Of a stretch of 64,000 bases of DNA, positions 1-7,779 are shown in pieces (within the stretch, counting starts at the first letter, position 1; each line of letters opens with the position of its first letter). Made by a program: the position numbers and the translations under genes. This stretch comes from Bacteroidota bacterium. Its GTDB lineage: Bacteria > Bacteroidota > JABWAT01. The stretch is taken from the NCBI GenBank assembly GCA_023151185.1, contig JAKLJL010000003.1, forward strand, positions 186,001-250,000. Reading direction: 5' to 3'. The notes below the pieces were generated by a model. The model worked only from the letters and a program-made list of their open reading frames with translations, had not been told where the DNA came from and made no database searches.

Positions 1-836
1 TTAAGTTCAATCGCCTTTTCAAAATATTTAATCGCATTTTGGAAATCTTCATTCCCAAGATAAAGAACACCGATGTTATACTTCAATGCTTCATTGTTTG
101 GAGAGGCTTCTGATGCCTCAAGGAAGGCTTGTAAAGCTTCTTTTCCTCTGTCTGCGGTTATGTAGGTTTGCGCGATGCTTTCATAAATCCAGTCCTGACT
201 TAGTGTCTTGGTGTTTTTATGTTTGTTCAGAAATGCCAGGGCCCCGTCATAATCCTTAAGGTTATTGTAGGCAAGCAGGATAAGCTGCACAGATTCCTGG
301 TCGGGCTGTCGTCTTGCGTGGAATTCCTCCATTGTAGAAATGGCTTCCCGGTACATCTGGGCATTGTAAAGTGAAATTGCAGCATTGTAGTAGGTTTGAG
401 CAGAATCAGGTAAAATGGTTGATGCTTTTTTAAAGGACTCAACGGCACGGAGGTAATTATCCGGATTATCTGCGCCCTTATTCATCAGAGCAATTCCTTC
501 ATTGACTGCAACCACCCAGGCATTTTTAATCCGGTTTTCTGCGTCCTGTTTCTGAGCTGGGGTGAGACCAAGCTTTAAGGCCTGACGGTAAGCTTCCGTC
601 ATTTCAAGTGGCTGCTTCATATCAAAAAGAATAGTCCCTTTCAGGAACCAGGCTTCAGCATTTCCAGGGTTTTTTGCCAGTTCATTATTTACAGAGGCTA
701 ACGCCTTGTCATTTTGTTTTTGTTGATAGTACATTCTGGCTGAGGTCATTTCCTTTGACCCGCAACCATCAATACCCATCATGACGAATCCGATCATCAG
801 AACGGAAATCACCGTCAGTACGGATTTCAGTTTCAT
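1..836 (-). CDS. TPR-repeat lipoprotein, 3' end outside window
   Basis: The reading frame is open from the ATG at 836 to the first base of the window, so the C-terminus is missing; about 278 residues are visible. The first 24 residues form a hydrophobic signal sequence ending IDGC, a somewhat atypical lipobox, so a membrane-anchored lipoprotein is likely. The rest is built of tetratricopeptide-like helical repeats (for example the segments beginning AEAWFLKG, AQTYYNAA and EALKYNIG), which normally bind other proteins. A Bacteroidetes-type promoter lies just upstream (875-905) and an AGGAG-like ribosome site precedes the ATG. No enzymatic domain is visible. The partner and exact role are unknown; the call as a TPR lipoprotein is firm, anything more specific would be guesswork. 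Confidence 0.8.
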   Translation of the reverse strand, partial: MKLKSVLTVISVLMIGFVMMGIDGCGSKEMTSARMYYQQKQNDKALASVNNELAKNPGNAEAWFLKGTILFDMKQPLEMTEAYRQALKLGLTPAQKQDAENRIKNAWVVAVNEGIALMNKGADNPDNYLRAVESFKKASTILPDSAQTYYNAAISLYNAQMYREAISTMEEFHARRQPDQESVQLILLAYNNLKDYDGALAFLNKHKNTKTLSQDWIYESIAQTYITADRGKEALQAFLEASEASPNNEALKYNIGVLYLGNEDFQNAIKYFEKAIEL

Positions 837-874
837 TTGTGACTCCTGGTTTGATTTGTGAAAAAAATAAGTTG

Positions 875-905
875 CAAAAGTACCATTCCGGCCGGACTTA
901 TTCAA
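875..905 (-). promoter_or_regulatory. Bacteroidetes-type promoter of the TPR lipoprotein gene
   Basis: On the minus strand TTG (903-905) is followed by exactly 20 nt and then TACTTTTG (875-882). This matches the Bacteroidetes primary-sigma consensus TTG/TTTG, 19-21 nt, TAnnTTTG. The start codon at 836 lies about 38 nt downstream. Confidence 0.65.
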
Positions 906-916
906 TTAGATGTTCA

Positions 917-1939
917 TTACGGTTGGAAAAGATCTCCGGAGAGACCCGGAGCTGTAAAACCGAGTTTCTGCCGGGCCAACCGGGTTATCTCCCGGCCACG
1001 GGCAGTTCTGACCAGATAGCCTTCCTGAATCAGATACGGTTCATATACTTCTTCAAGCGTTCCGGATTCCTCGCCAACAGCAACAGCCAGTGAACTGATG
1101 CCAACAGGACCTCCGTTGAACTTTTCAACCAGAGTCGTCAGAATCCGTTTGTCCATCTCATCCAGGCCGAGTTCATCGACATCAAGAGCATTCAGGGCCA
1201 TATCAGCGATGGCCCGGTTGATAGACCCATTGCCTTTCATCTGGGCAAAATCCCGGGTCCGGCGCAGAAGCCGGTTGGCAATCCTGGGAGTACCCCTCGA
1301 CCTTTTGGCAATTTCCATGGCACCGTTTTCATCAATCGGAACCTGGAGCAGACCTGCACTGCGGTTTATAATCTGAAATAACAGGGCATGATCGTAATAA
1401 TCGAGCCTGAAGTTGATCCCGAAACGGGCACGAAGTGGTGCGGTCAGAAGTCCGGACCGGGTTGTGGCACCTACCAGCGTAAATCTGGGAAGACCAATTT
1501 TGACACTCCGGGCATTCGGGCCGGCATCAATCATGATATCAAGCTGAAAATCCTCCATTGCCGAATACAAATATTCCTCGACAACGGCATTCAGCCGGTG
1601 AATCTCATCAATGAACAGAACATCCCCCTGATCAAGATTGGTCAGAATTCCCGCAAGATCCGATGGCTTATCCAGAACCGGGCCACTGGTGGAAACGATC
1701 CGGGCTCCCATTTCATTGGCGATAATGTAGGAGAGAGTGGTTTTACCCAGACCGGGCGGACCAAAAAGCAGGACGTGGTCGAGGGGTTCTTTCCGTTTTT
1801 TTGCTGCGCCGACAAAAACTGTCAGGTTATCGGTAATTTTCTGCTGGCCGACAAACTCTCCGAAGGATTTCGGACGAAGGGCTGCTTCTGCATCTTTTTC
1901 AGTTGTTCCGGGGGCTTTGTCTAAAAGGGGTGAACTCAT
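917..1939 (-). CDS. ruvB: Holliday junction branch-migration ATPase RuvB
   Basis: RuvB is the hexameric motor that, with RuvA, drives Holliday junction migration in recombinational repair. The 340-residue product has the family length and order: Walker A GPPGLGKT near residues 60-67, Walker B DEIHRL near 111-116, the sensor stretch GATTRSG, and a C-terminal winged helix with the family [12 protein letters not shown] pattern. The ATG at 1939 is preferred over a TTG at 1948 because RuvB proteins need little N-terminal extension and a possible promoter ends directly before it. No ruvA or ruvC is in the window. Divergent from the rrf2-like gene. Confidence 0.96.
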   Translation of the reverse strand: MSSPLLDKAPGTTEKDAEAALRPKSFGEFVGQQKITDNLTVFVGAAKKRKEPLDHVLLFGPPGLGKTTLSYIIANEMGARIVSTSGPVLDKPSDLAGILTNLDQGDVLFIDEIHRLNAVVEEYLYSAMEDFQLDIMIDAGPNARSVKIGLPRFTLVGATTRSGLLTAPLRARFGINFRLDYYDHALLFQIINRSAGLLQVPIDENGAMEIAKRSRGTPRIANRLLRRTRDFAQMKGNGSINRAIADMALNALDVDELGLDEMDKRILTTLVEKFNGGPVGISSLAVAVGEESGTLEEVYEPYLIQEGYLVRTARGREITRLARQKLGFTAPGLSGDLFQP

Positions 1940-1945
1940 AGCTGA

Positions 1946-1977
1946 CAAAGAACGGAATTTATCCTGCAGTAATCAAC
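1946..1977 (-). promoter_or_regulatory. Possible ruvB promoter with very short leader
   Basis: Minus strand: TTG (1974-1976), 20 nt, GTTCTTTG (1946-1953). The second element matches the TTTG half of TAnnTTTG but lacks the TA. If real, transcription would begin within a few bases of the ATG at 1939. Confidence 0.3.
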
Positions 1978-2100
1978 TGATTCCAACCGGCCCGTTTTCC
2001 GTTAAAAGATCACCGGTTCGGGTGATTTCTAATGAAATGAGACCCTCCAGGCCTGATTTGTGCCTAAAAAATGAGTATTTTCCGGTGAAAAGGAAAAAGT

Positions 2101-2535
2101 ATGTTCTACTCCAAAAAAACAGAATATCTCATTCAGGCCCTGTTGGTTATTGCTGATTCCTACGACACGGGAATTTATGTTTCTGTGGATACGATCCGCC
2201 AGAAGGCAGACCTTCCCCGGGCGTTAACGTTAAAACTCCTGAATTCACTGGTCAAGGATAAAATTCTGGAATCCAATCTGGGTCCTGCCGGCGGATTCCG
2301 GTTTGTGAAAGCGCCATCAGAAGTTTACTTATACCAGATCAAGAGTTATTTCGACCCGGTTTCTCACCTTGAGGGTTGTGCTCTTGGGTTATCGTTTTGT
2401 TCTGAAGAACGCCCGTGTGCCCTTCATGAAACCTGGAAGGGCCTCCGCCAGCCAATCCGGGATTTTTTTGAAACCACCTCCGTCCAGGCTCTGGTTGCTG
2501 AATACCGCAAGAACAACCGGCTCCTGGGCCACTGA
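2101..2535 (+). CDS. Rrf2-family (IscR/NsrR-like) Fe-S transcriptional regulator
   Basis: This 144-residue protein is a winged-helix regulator of the Rrf2 family. Residues 1-70 carry the helix-turn-helix and the GPAGGFR wing. Cysteines 93, 100 and 106 plus His109 occupy the positions of the family's Fe-S ligands (pattern C-x6-C-x5-C-x2-H), so it probably senses Fe-S status, nitric oxide or redox. The ATG at 2101 has an AAAAGGA ribosome site six bases upstream. Its stop codon directly abuts the GTG of the following SDR gene, so the two are translated together. The specific regulon (IscR, NsrR or other) cannot be read from the sequence. Confidence 0.85.
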   Translation: MFYSKKTEYLIQALLVIADSYDTGIYVSVDTIRQKADLPRALTLKLLNSLVKDKILESNLGPAGGFRFVKAPSEVYLYQIKSYFDPVSHLEGCALGLSFCSEERPCALHETWKGLRQPIRDFFETTSVQALVAEYRKNNRLLGH

Positions 2536-3279
2536 GTGTCAGGCTCATCACGGGATAAACAGGTTGTTCTGATCACCGGCGCCTCCTCCGGCATCGGGTT
2601 TGAAACAGCGGTCCTGCTTTCTTCACGTCACAAGGTTATTGCGACCGTCCGCGATCAGGCTCACATCCGGCAACTTCAGGAAAAAATGGCTGAGGCCGGG
2701 GCTTCCTTTGACACTGAAATTCTGGATGTTCAGGATGAGGGCGGAATCTGGGCACTGACGGGACTGATCCGGATGAAATACGGGCGGATTGATGCGGTTG
2801 TAAACACGATCGGCTACGGACTTGCAGGTCCGGTTGAAGAGACTTCCTGTGGTGAGGCAATAAAGCAGTTTGATATTCACTTCTTCGGGATTCACCGGGT
2901 CGTAAGGGCTGTCTTACCTTTGATGCGGATACAAAAAAGCGGGTTAATCATCAATCTTTCTTCCAATTTAGGGAAGCCGGTTCCGATGACCGGTTTCTGG
3001 TCGGCATCACAGGCGGCGATTCAGGTCTACAGTGAGGCCTTGCGGGAAGAAGTTGCTCCGTTCGGAATTACCGTTCACCTCATCAGCCAAACCGCAACGA
3101 CCGGAACTCTGGCCAAAAAACTGGAAATTGCAGTCAACTCGTTTTCTGAACACTCGCCCTACTACCCGCTAACCCGGAAGGCGCTTCAATCCATCCGGGA
3201 GCTGACTGGAAAAGATGCTGCCAGTACCGCTCTGGCAGCCCGTATTTCTGCCCTGATCGAAGGGAAAACTGTCCGTTAG
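2536..3279 (+). CDS. SDR-fold protein with substituted catalytic residues
   Basis: A 247-residue Rossmann-fold short-chain dehydrogenase/reductase homolog. The nucleotide-binding TGASSGIG motif is intact at residues 14-21 and the catalytic-region serines (NLSSN, about 140-144) remain. However the invariant YxxxK is replaced: the aligned segment FWSASQ has Trp155 for Tyr and Gln159 for Lys, and the NNAG motif reads NTIG. Dehydrogenase activity is therefore unlikely; a cofactor-sensing, structural or redox-binding role is possible. It starts with GTG immediately after the stop of the Rrf2 gene (TGAGTG), so it is probably coupled to that regulator and may serve its pathway. Confidence 0.8.
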   Translation: MSGSSRDKQVVLITGASSGIGFETAVLLSSRHKVIATVRDQAHIRQLQEKMAEAGASFDTEILDVQDEGGIWALTGLIRMKYGRIDAVVNTIGYGLAGPVEETSCGEAIKQFDIHFFGIHRVVRAVLPLMRIQKSGLIINLSSNLGKPVPMTGFWSASQAAIQVYSEALREEVAPFGITVHLISQTATTGTLAKKLEIAVNSFSEHSPYYPLTRKALQSIRELTGKDAASTALAARISALIEGKTVR

Positions 3280-3281
3280 TC

Positions 3282-3525
3282 TTATTTCACCAGTAAAATA
3301 CGTTGAGTCACTTGCCTGCCCTGCCAGATTCCTTTCACCAGATACATCCCGGATGCCTGTCCGTCAAGAGTCAGCCCAACTGAATTCAAACCGGCTTCTG
3401 CTGTTACCGAGACTGAGTTGACTTTCTGCCCGAGAACAGAATACACCTCAAAGGTTACCGTTCCTGCGCCGGGAAGGGTGAAGGGAATCCGGGTTTCCGG
3501 GTTAAACGGATTCGGATAGGCGGGC
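3282..3525 (-). repeat. Near-identical 244-bp 3' cassette, copy 1
   Basis: This segment encodes the T9SS sorting domain. It aligns without gaps to 5489-5732 with five base differences, only one of which changes an amino acid (Tyr for Cys before PNPFNP). The gene bodies on the other side diverge strongly. Confidence 0.9.
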
Positions 3526-5471
3526 TTGAGGGAAAAGGAGTGTGGTGAGGCTTCAGTTGGATCTTCAACACCATCCGGACCAGATTTGTAAGAATACAGG
3601 GTGAAGCCCCTGTCACCATGGGTGACGATAACTTTGTTGCCATCTGCTGAAATCCCGGTATTTTTTAAAGCTGACTCAAAATAACCGGCAAACACAGGAG
3701 ATTCCGGATTTGATATATTGTAAACTGCAATTGGTAAATAGGGGATGTTTTCAAAGGCATTTTTGGTTGTCTGAATCAATAAATAGTGATCAATAAATGC
3801 ACTTGAGCCCACCAGGGCACCGGGATTTATTTCGGAGATTTTCTGAAATTGGTTTTCTGCTGTTTCCCGGTAAAGGGTTACTTTTTTTTCACTGTTCAAT
3901 GCGAAAATATTTTTTTGTTTGATAAGCGAACCTGGCTTGTCCTCTTTTCCAAAAGAACCCTCTGATGAACCTGAAACCCAACCCGTCCATGGATAAGTAT
4001 ACCTTAAAATACCAGAGTCCGGACAGGCAAGGAAAATCCGGTTGCTATCCACATAAAAATCACTGATAACAGCTTGGGTAATAAAGGAACCGATATCTGA
4101 AGGATTTTTCGGGTTTTTGACATTGATCAGATGGACAAATGAATGACCATCAGTACTCCATTTATCCTTGCTCAGCAAAATAACCAAAATGGTATCCTGC
4201 ACCCTAAGTTTGGAGATCGTTTCAAAATCCGCTGAAGTTTGATGCCAGTTTTCAAAAACCGGATTATTTGATTTGGAAATCACCCCAAAGTTATCAGAAT
4301 ACGCAGCAAATAAATAGTCACCCTGGCCATCCAAAGCGTTAAGGCTTTCACCTATTACGTCGCTTGTACCTAAATAGGCACTTCTTTTAAGAACAGCATT
4401 ACCTGATTGATCTACAGCAAAATATTTATATCCGCTATACTCAGGAATATAAATTTCGTTTCCCTTTATAACGGGTTTTGTCATATTTCCCGCCTCGCGG
4501 GTGCTGAACTTCCATTTAAAAACGGAATCCGACACTTTAGAATAATAGGTAAGCCCAAAACTTCCATCTGTTGAAATGAGATTGTTATTACCCATCCAAA
4601 AACTGCTTCCAACGAAATAGGGGTTTTGAGAATTAATCTCAATTGGGGTTTTTATATCACTGATATCAACTAAAATGAAACCATACCCACCCCATCCTAA
4701 TTCAAAATAACCCAGAATCTGACCTTTTATTTTTATAAATTCTCCACCCTGCCCCAAATCCAGAGAATCGGTTAATTCGAACTTACTGCTTTCTGAATTA
4801 GAATAAACAAGCATTTTGTTTTTATACTCTGAGGATCCCACGAAAAGATGGTTGTCCTTTCCGGCCAAACAAAAAGAATAAGCTTTTTGCTTTAACTCAA
4901 TTGAATCTGACACAACAGGTTGCAGCGGATTTTGGAGGCCGGCAATATAAATGGTTTTGCCGATCAAAAAACATAGCTGCCCGCCTGCAAGGGCAAAGCT
5001 ATTCACGTAACCCGGAACCCGGGTCGAGTATTTTGGATGGGTTTCATCCGAAATATCATAAACTGACAGAATTCCGTTGATATTCAAAAAGGCAACTGAT
5101 CCCAAAACACGGATGTCCTGCTCATGCCCGGCTGAAACCGGCGTTTTGGAAATTAACATGGGCAGGTATCTGTTCGAAATATTGATGATAAAAAATGAAC
5201 TTCCCATCAAATAAAGGCGGTCACCAGAAAGATAGGAGCTTGTTACACTTTCGCCCAAATCCAATTTTGCAATCTCAAGCAAGGTGTCCTTAACTGAAAT
5301 ATCACCAGTCACCAGTAACGATCCGCAGGTAAAAAATACTGCATCCTCATTTCCCTCAATGGTTGTGACTGGGCCATAATTCCATCTGAAAACCTGTTCA
5401 AAACCGGGAACCTGAGCCTGGATCAGGCTGCCTGAGACCATCAACATGAAAACCAGAAAAGTACGCTTCAT
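3282..5471 (-). CDS. Secreted beta-propeller-like protein with T9SS sorting domain (paralog 1)
   Basis: The product (about 729 residues) begins with a signal peptide (MKRTFLVFMLM...IQAQ). The ATG at 5471 is chosen over one at 5486 because AGAGGA sits six bases upstream of it. The central part has many short repeats of LVIVD/beta-propeller character (patterns such as VYDISDETHP and LVDISDIKTP). The last 80 residues are a type IX secretion C-terminal sorting domain (YPNPFNPET, then SVLGQKV, ending RILLVK). The protein is expected to cross the outer membrane and be displayed or released. It is paralogous to the next gene upstream and lies two bases after it. The body is more AT-rich than the paralog, while the 3' end is almost identical. 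Function of the propeller is unknown. Confidence 0.8.
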   Translation of the reverse strand: MKRTFLVFMLMVSGSLIQAQVPGFEQVFRWNYGPVTTIEGNEDAVFFTCGSLLVTGDISVKDTLLEIAKLDLGESVTSSYLSGDRLYLMGSSFFIINISNRYLPMLISKTPVSAGHEQDIRVLGSVAFLNINGILSVYDISDETHPKYSTRVPGYVNSFALAGGQLCFLIGKTIYIAGLQNPLQPVVSDSIELKQKAYSFCLAGKDNHLFVGSSEYKNKMLVYSNSESSKFELTDSLDLGQGGEFIKIKGQILGYFELGWGGYGFILVDISDIKTPIEINSQNPYFVGSSFWMGNNNLISTDGSFGLTYYSKVSDSVFKWKFSTREAGNMTKPVIKGNEIYIPEYSGYKYFAVDQSGNAVLKRSAYLGTSDVIGESLNALDGQGDYLFAAYSDNFGVISKSNNPVFENWHQTSADFETISKLRVQDTILVILLSKDKWSTDGHSFVHLINVKNPKNPSDIGSFITQAVISDFYVDSNRIFLACPDSGILRYTYPWTGWVSGSSEGSFGKEDKPGSLIKQKNIFALNSEKKVTLYRETAENQFQKISEINPGALVGSSAFIDHYLLIQTTKNAFENIPYLPIAVYNISNPESPVFAGYFESALKNTGISADGNKVIVTHGDRGFTLYSYKSGPDGVEDPTEASPHSFSLKPAYPNPFNPETRIPFTLPGAGTVTFEVYSVLGQKVNSVSVTAEAGLNSVGLTLDGQASGMYLVKGIWQGRQVTQRILLVK

Positions 5472-5488
5472 AATATCCTCTAACATTA

Positions 5489-5732
5489 TTATTTCACCAG
5501 TAAAATGCGTTGAGTCACTTGTCTGCCCTGCCAGATTCCTTTCACCAGATACATCCCGGATGCCTGTCCGTCAAGAGTCAGCCCAACTGAATTCAAACCG
5601 GCTTCTGCTGTCACCGAGACTGAGTTGACTTTCTGCCCGAGAACAGAATACACCTCAAAGGTTACCGTTCCTGCGCCGGGAAGGGTGAAGGGAATCCGGG
5701 TTTCCGGGTTAAACGGATTTGGACAGGCGGGC
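5489..5732 (-). repeat. Near-identical 244-bp 3' cassette, copy 2
   Basis: Second copy of the sorting-domain cassette; see 3282-3525. The high nucleotide identity against strongly diverged upstream parts points to gene conversion or cassette exchange. Confidence 0.9.
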
Positions 5733-7660
5733 AGAAGAGAAAATTGGGCTGGATGCCGGGTGTCTGTTTCATCCACATCTGCAGGTTCTGTGATTTTATC
5801 ATAAACAGTAAATCCGCTATACCCATGAGTTACCACCAGGCGGGTTTCATCAGCAGCTATCCCGGTTACAGGAATTGAAAAGTCTGCCCGGGTTTCCAGT
5901 TCCGGTTTTTCCGGATTCTTAAATGTGTATGCCCAGACTGATTTGGAATACAGAAACTGTTCTGCCGGATCATACTGTGTCAGGAAAAGGCGATGTCCGG
6001 AAAACGTAATATCCGCAAGAGGATGGTCCAGGCTGAAGCCGGAAAGTTTATTAAATACTCCCGGGCTGCTTTCTTTCCAAAGTGAAATACCAGATTCACC
6101 GTAAATAAAAATCAGGTCCTCATAGAAGTAAATAGCTTCGGGTTTCTCTTCTTCAGCAAATGGCTCAGACAGAACAGGGTCAGCATTTGGTGAAAAGGGA
6201 AACAGAGTAAACCGGATGCCTTCACTGGGCAGGACCATAAAAAGGCGGTTCCCCGAAAATGCTATTTTCGAAACCGGAGTGGTTGATTGGAATCCTGCAG
6301 TTTCATCCCGGACAGGCAATTTTCCTTCGCTAAAAGGATACTGATACATCAGACCCATTCCCGGAATCCGGTCCAGTCTGACCAGATATGAATCCTGAAT
6401 AGCCAGGTCAGCTACCATTTGAAAGCCACCAGCGGGAGCAAGTGTGCCCAATACGGAACAAGACGGGTTCATTTTCCGAACCGACACAGATTCTGACCGG
6501 ATAAGAAACAAAAGGGAGTCAGATACGACAGCCCGGGAGATTCCTTCTCCGGTTACGTCTGATAAACCTTCGTCGTAGAAGAAACGGAGACCGGGTTTTT
6601 TCCCTTTTTCCAGTTGAAATATCTGAAACCCCTGCAGTTCAGGAATAATCAGTAGATTTTTTTTCAACTCTGGATTTACCATAAAATTTCCACCGTAATA
6701 AACAGCTTTACGCACTGGTTCCAGATTTGGGGGGCCATAATCAACCAACCCGCTGGTTGCATTACAGACCAGCAGGTGGTTGGGTGCCCGGTAAAAATCA
6801 CCGGAGGACTGTATGCAGGCAGCCGGATGCAGAAAAACCGGCCGGGCGGGATCTGAGAAATCGACCTGCTGCAGAGTCAACCCAACCCTCTGTGCATTGA
6901 AAATTCCCAGGATGCTGCCACATTTTCTGATTTTTTCTGAACTGCCCCGATAAGGAAATGATTGGGTAAGCTGGAACCTCCCATCAGAATCCGGGCTGTA
7001 CATCCGGATTTCCCTACCGGGAAGAACAGCAATGAGGTGGTGTCCCAAATCGGTGAGCAGTGCCCCTGACTGGAGTGAATCCAGCAGGATTTTGTCTGTG
7101 ATCACCGGATGGACTGGATTCTCAAGGGAAGCAACCAGAATTTCGCTTTTCCGGCTTAAGAAGAGCTTGCCTGAAACCGTTGCCATGTCATTGAATCCTG
7201 ATTTCAGGGAGTCAGTCAGAATTGGATTCAGTTCGTCTGAAAGGTTCAGGACATCAATTTCAGACTCCGAAAGGAGGTAGGCTGCAGTACCGGAAATAAC
7301 GACTTTCGGTCGATAACCGCGCCTGATTTTTGTTTTTGACAGGAGAACCGGATTTTCCGGGTAGGTTACATCGAGGATGAAAAGGTGCTCACCCAGTAGA
7401 TAAAGTCTGTTTTGCAGATAAACAGAATATCCGGTTTCTTCTCCCAGATCCAGACTTCCCAATTCAAGAAGGGTATCTTTTAATGAAATATCAGCAGAAA
7501 TCAGGATCCGGCCGGACGTAAAGAAAACGGTATCACCAGTGCCTGAGATGGAATTTACCTGCCCGTAGCGCCATTCAAAGGCAGATTTAAAAGCGGTAAT
7601 CGGTCCCCGGGCGTGGGCAGAGAAAAAAACGGGAATCAGGAGAATCAGAAGAGATTTCAC
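5489..7660 (-). CDS. Secreted beta-propeller-like protein with T9SS sorting domain (paralog 2)
   Basis: The GTG at 7660 gives a 723-residue protein with a clean signal peptide (VKSLLILLIPVFFSAHA); a TTG at 7726 would add 22 residues and is less likely. The body resembles the downstream paralog in its opening (WRYG...VFFTSG, DISLKDTLLEL) and in repeated short propeller-like units, and the C-terminal 80 residues are the same type IX sorting domain (PNPFNPET...RILLVK). Export through the T9SS is inferred. It follows the clpC terminator and is probably transcribed with paralog 1. Catalytic residues are not recognisable; the protein may be an adhesin or surface-binding protein. Confidence 0.78.
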   Translation of the reverse strand: MKSLLILLIPVFFSAHARGPITAFKSAFEWRYGQVNSISGTGDTVFFTSGRILISADISLKDTLLELGSLDLGEETGYSVYLQNRLYLLGEHLFILDVTYPENPVLLSKTKIRRGYRPKVVISGTAAYLLSESEIDVLNLSDELNPILTDSLKSGFNDMATVSGKLFLSRKSEILVASLENPVHPVITDKILLDSLQSGALLTDLGHHLIAVLPGREIRMYSPDSDGRFQLTQSFPYRGSSEKIRKCGSILGIFNAQRVGLTLQQVDFSDPARPVFLHPAACIQSSGDFYRAPNHLLVCNATSGLVDYGPPNLEPVRKAVYYGGNFMVNPELKKNLLIIPELQGFQIFQLEKGKKPGLRFFYDEGLSDVTGEGISRAVVSDSLLFLIRSESVSVRKMNPSCSVLGTLAPAGGFQMVADLAIQDSYLVRLDRIPGMGLMYQYPFSEGKLPVRDETAGFQSTTPVSKIAFSGNRLFMVLPSEGIRFTLFPFSPNADPVLSEPFAEEEKPEAIYFYEDLIFIYGESGISLWKESSPGVFNKLSGFSLDHPLADITFSGHRLFLTQYDPAEQFLYSKSVWAYTFKNPEKPELETRADFSIPVTGIAADETRLVVTHGYSGFTVYDKITEPADVDETDTRHPAQFSLLPACPNPFNPETRIPFTLPGAGTVTFEVYSVLGQKVNSVSVTAEAGLNSVGLTLDGQASGMYLVKGIWQGRQVTQRILLVK

Positions 7661-7742
7661 AAGCCACCTGCAGAAAACTGGGATTTTCCGATAGTCGGTA
7701 AATCCAACAGAAAAATCAACAGGCAATTAAGGGAAAATTAAC

Positions 7743-7771
7743 AAAAAACCCCGCTGGTTGCGGGGTTTTTT
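7743..7771 (-). terminator. Rho-independent terminator after clpC
   Basis: A six-pair GC stem (7749-7754 with 7760-7765, five-base loop) is flanked by A and T runs on both sides. On the minus strand it lies nine bases beyond the clpC stop. The symmetrical runs could allow function in both directions. Confidence 0.85.
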
Positions 7772-7779
7772 AACGAAGG

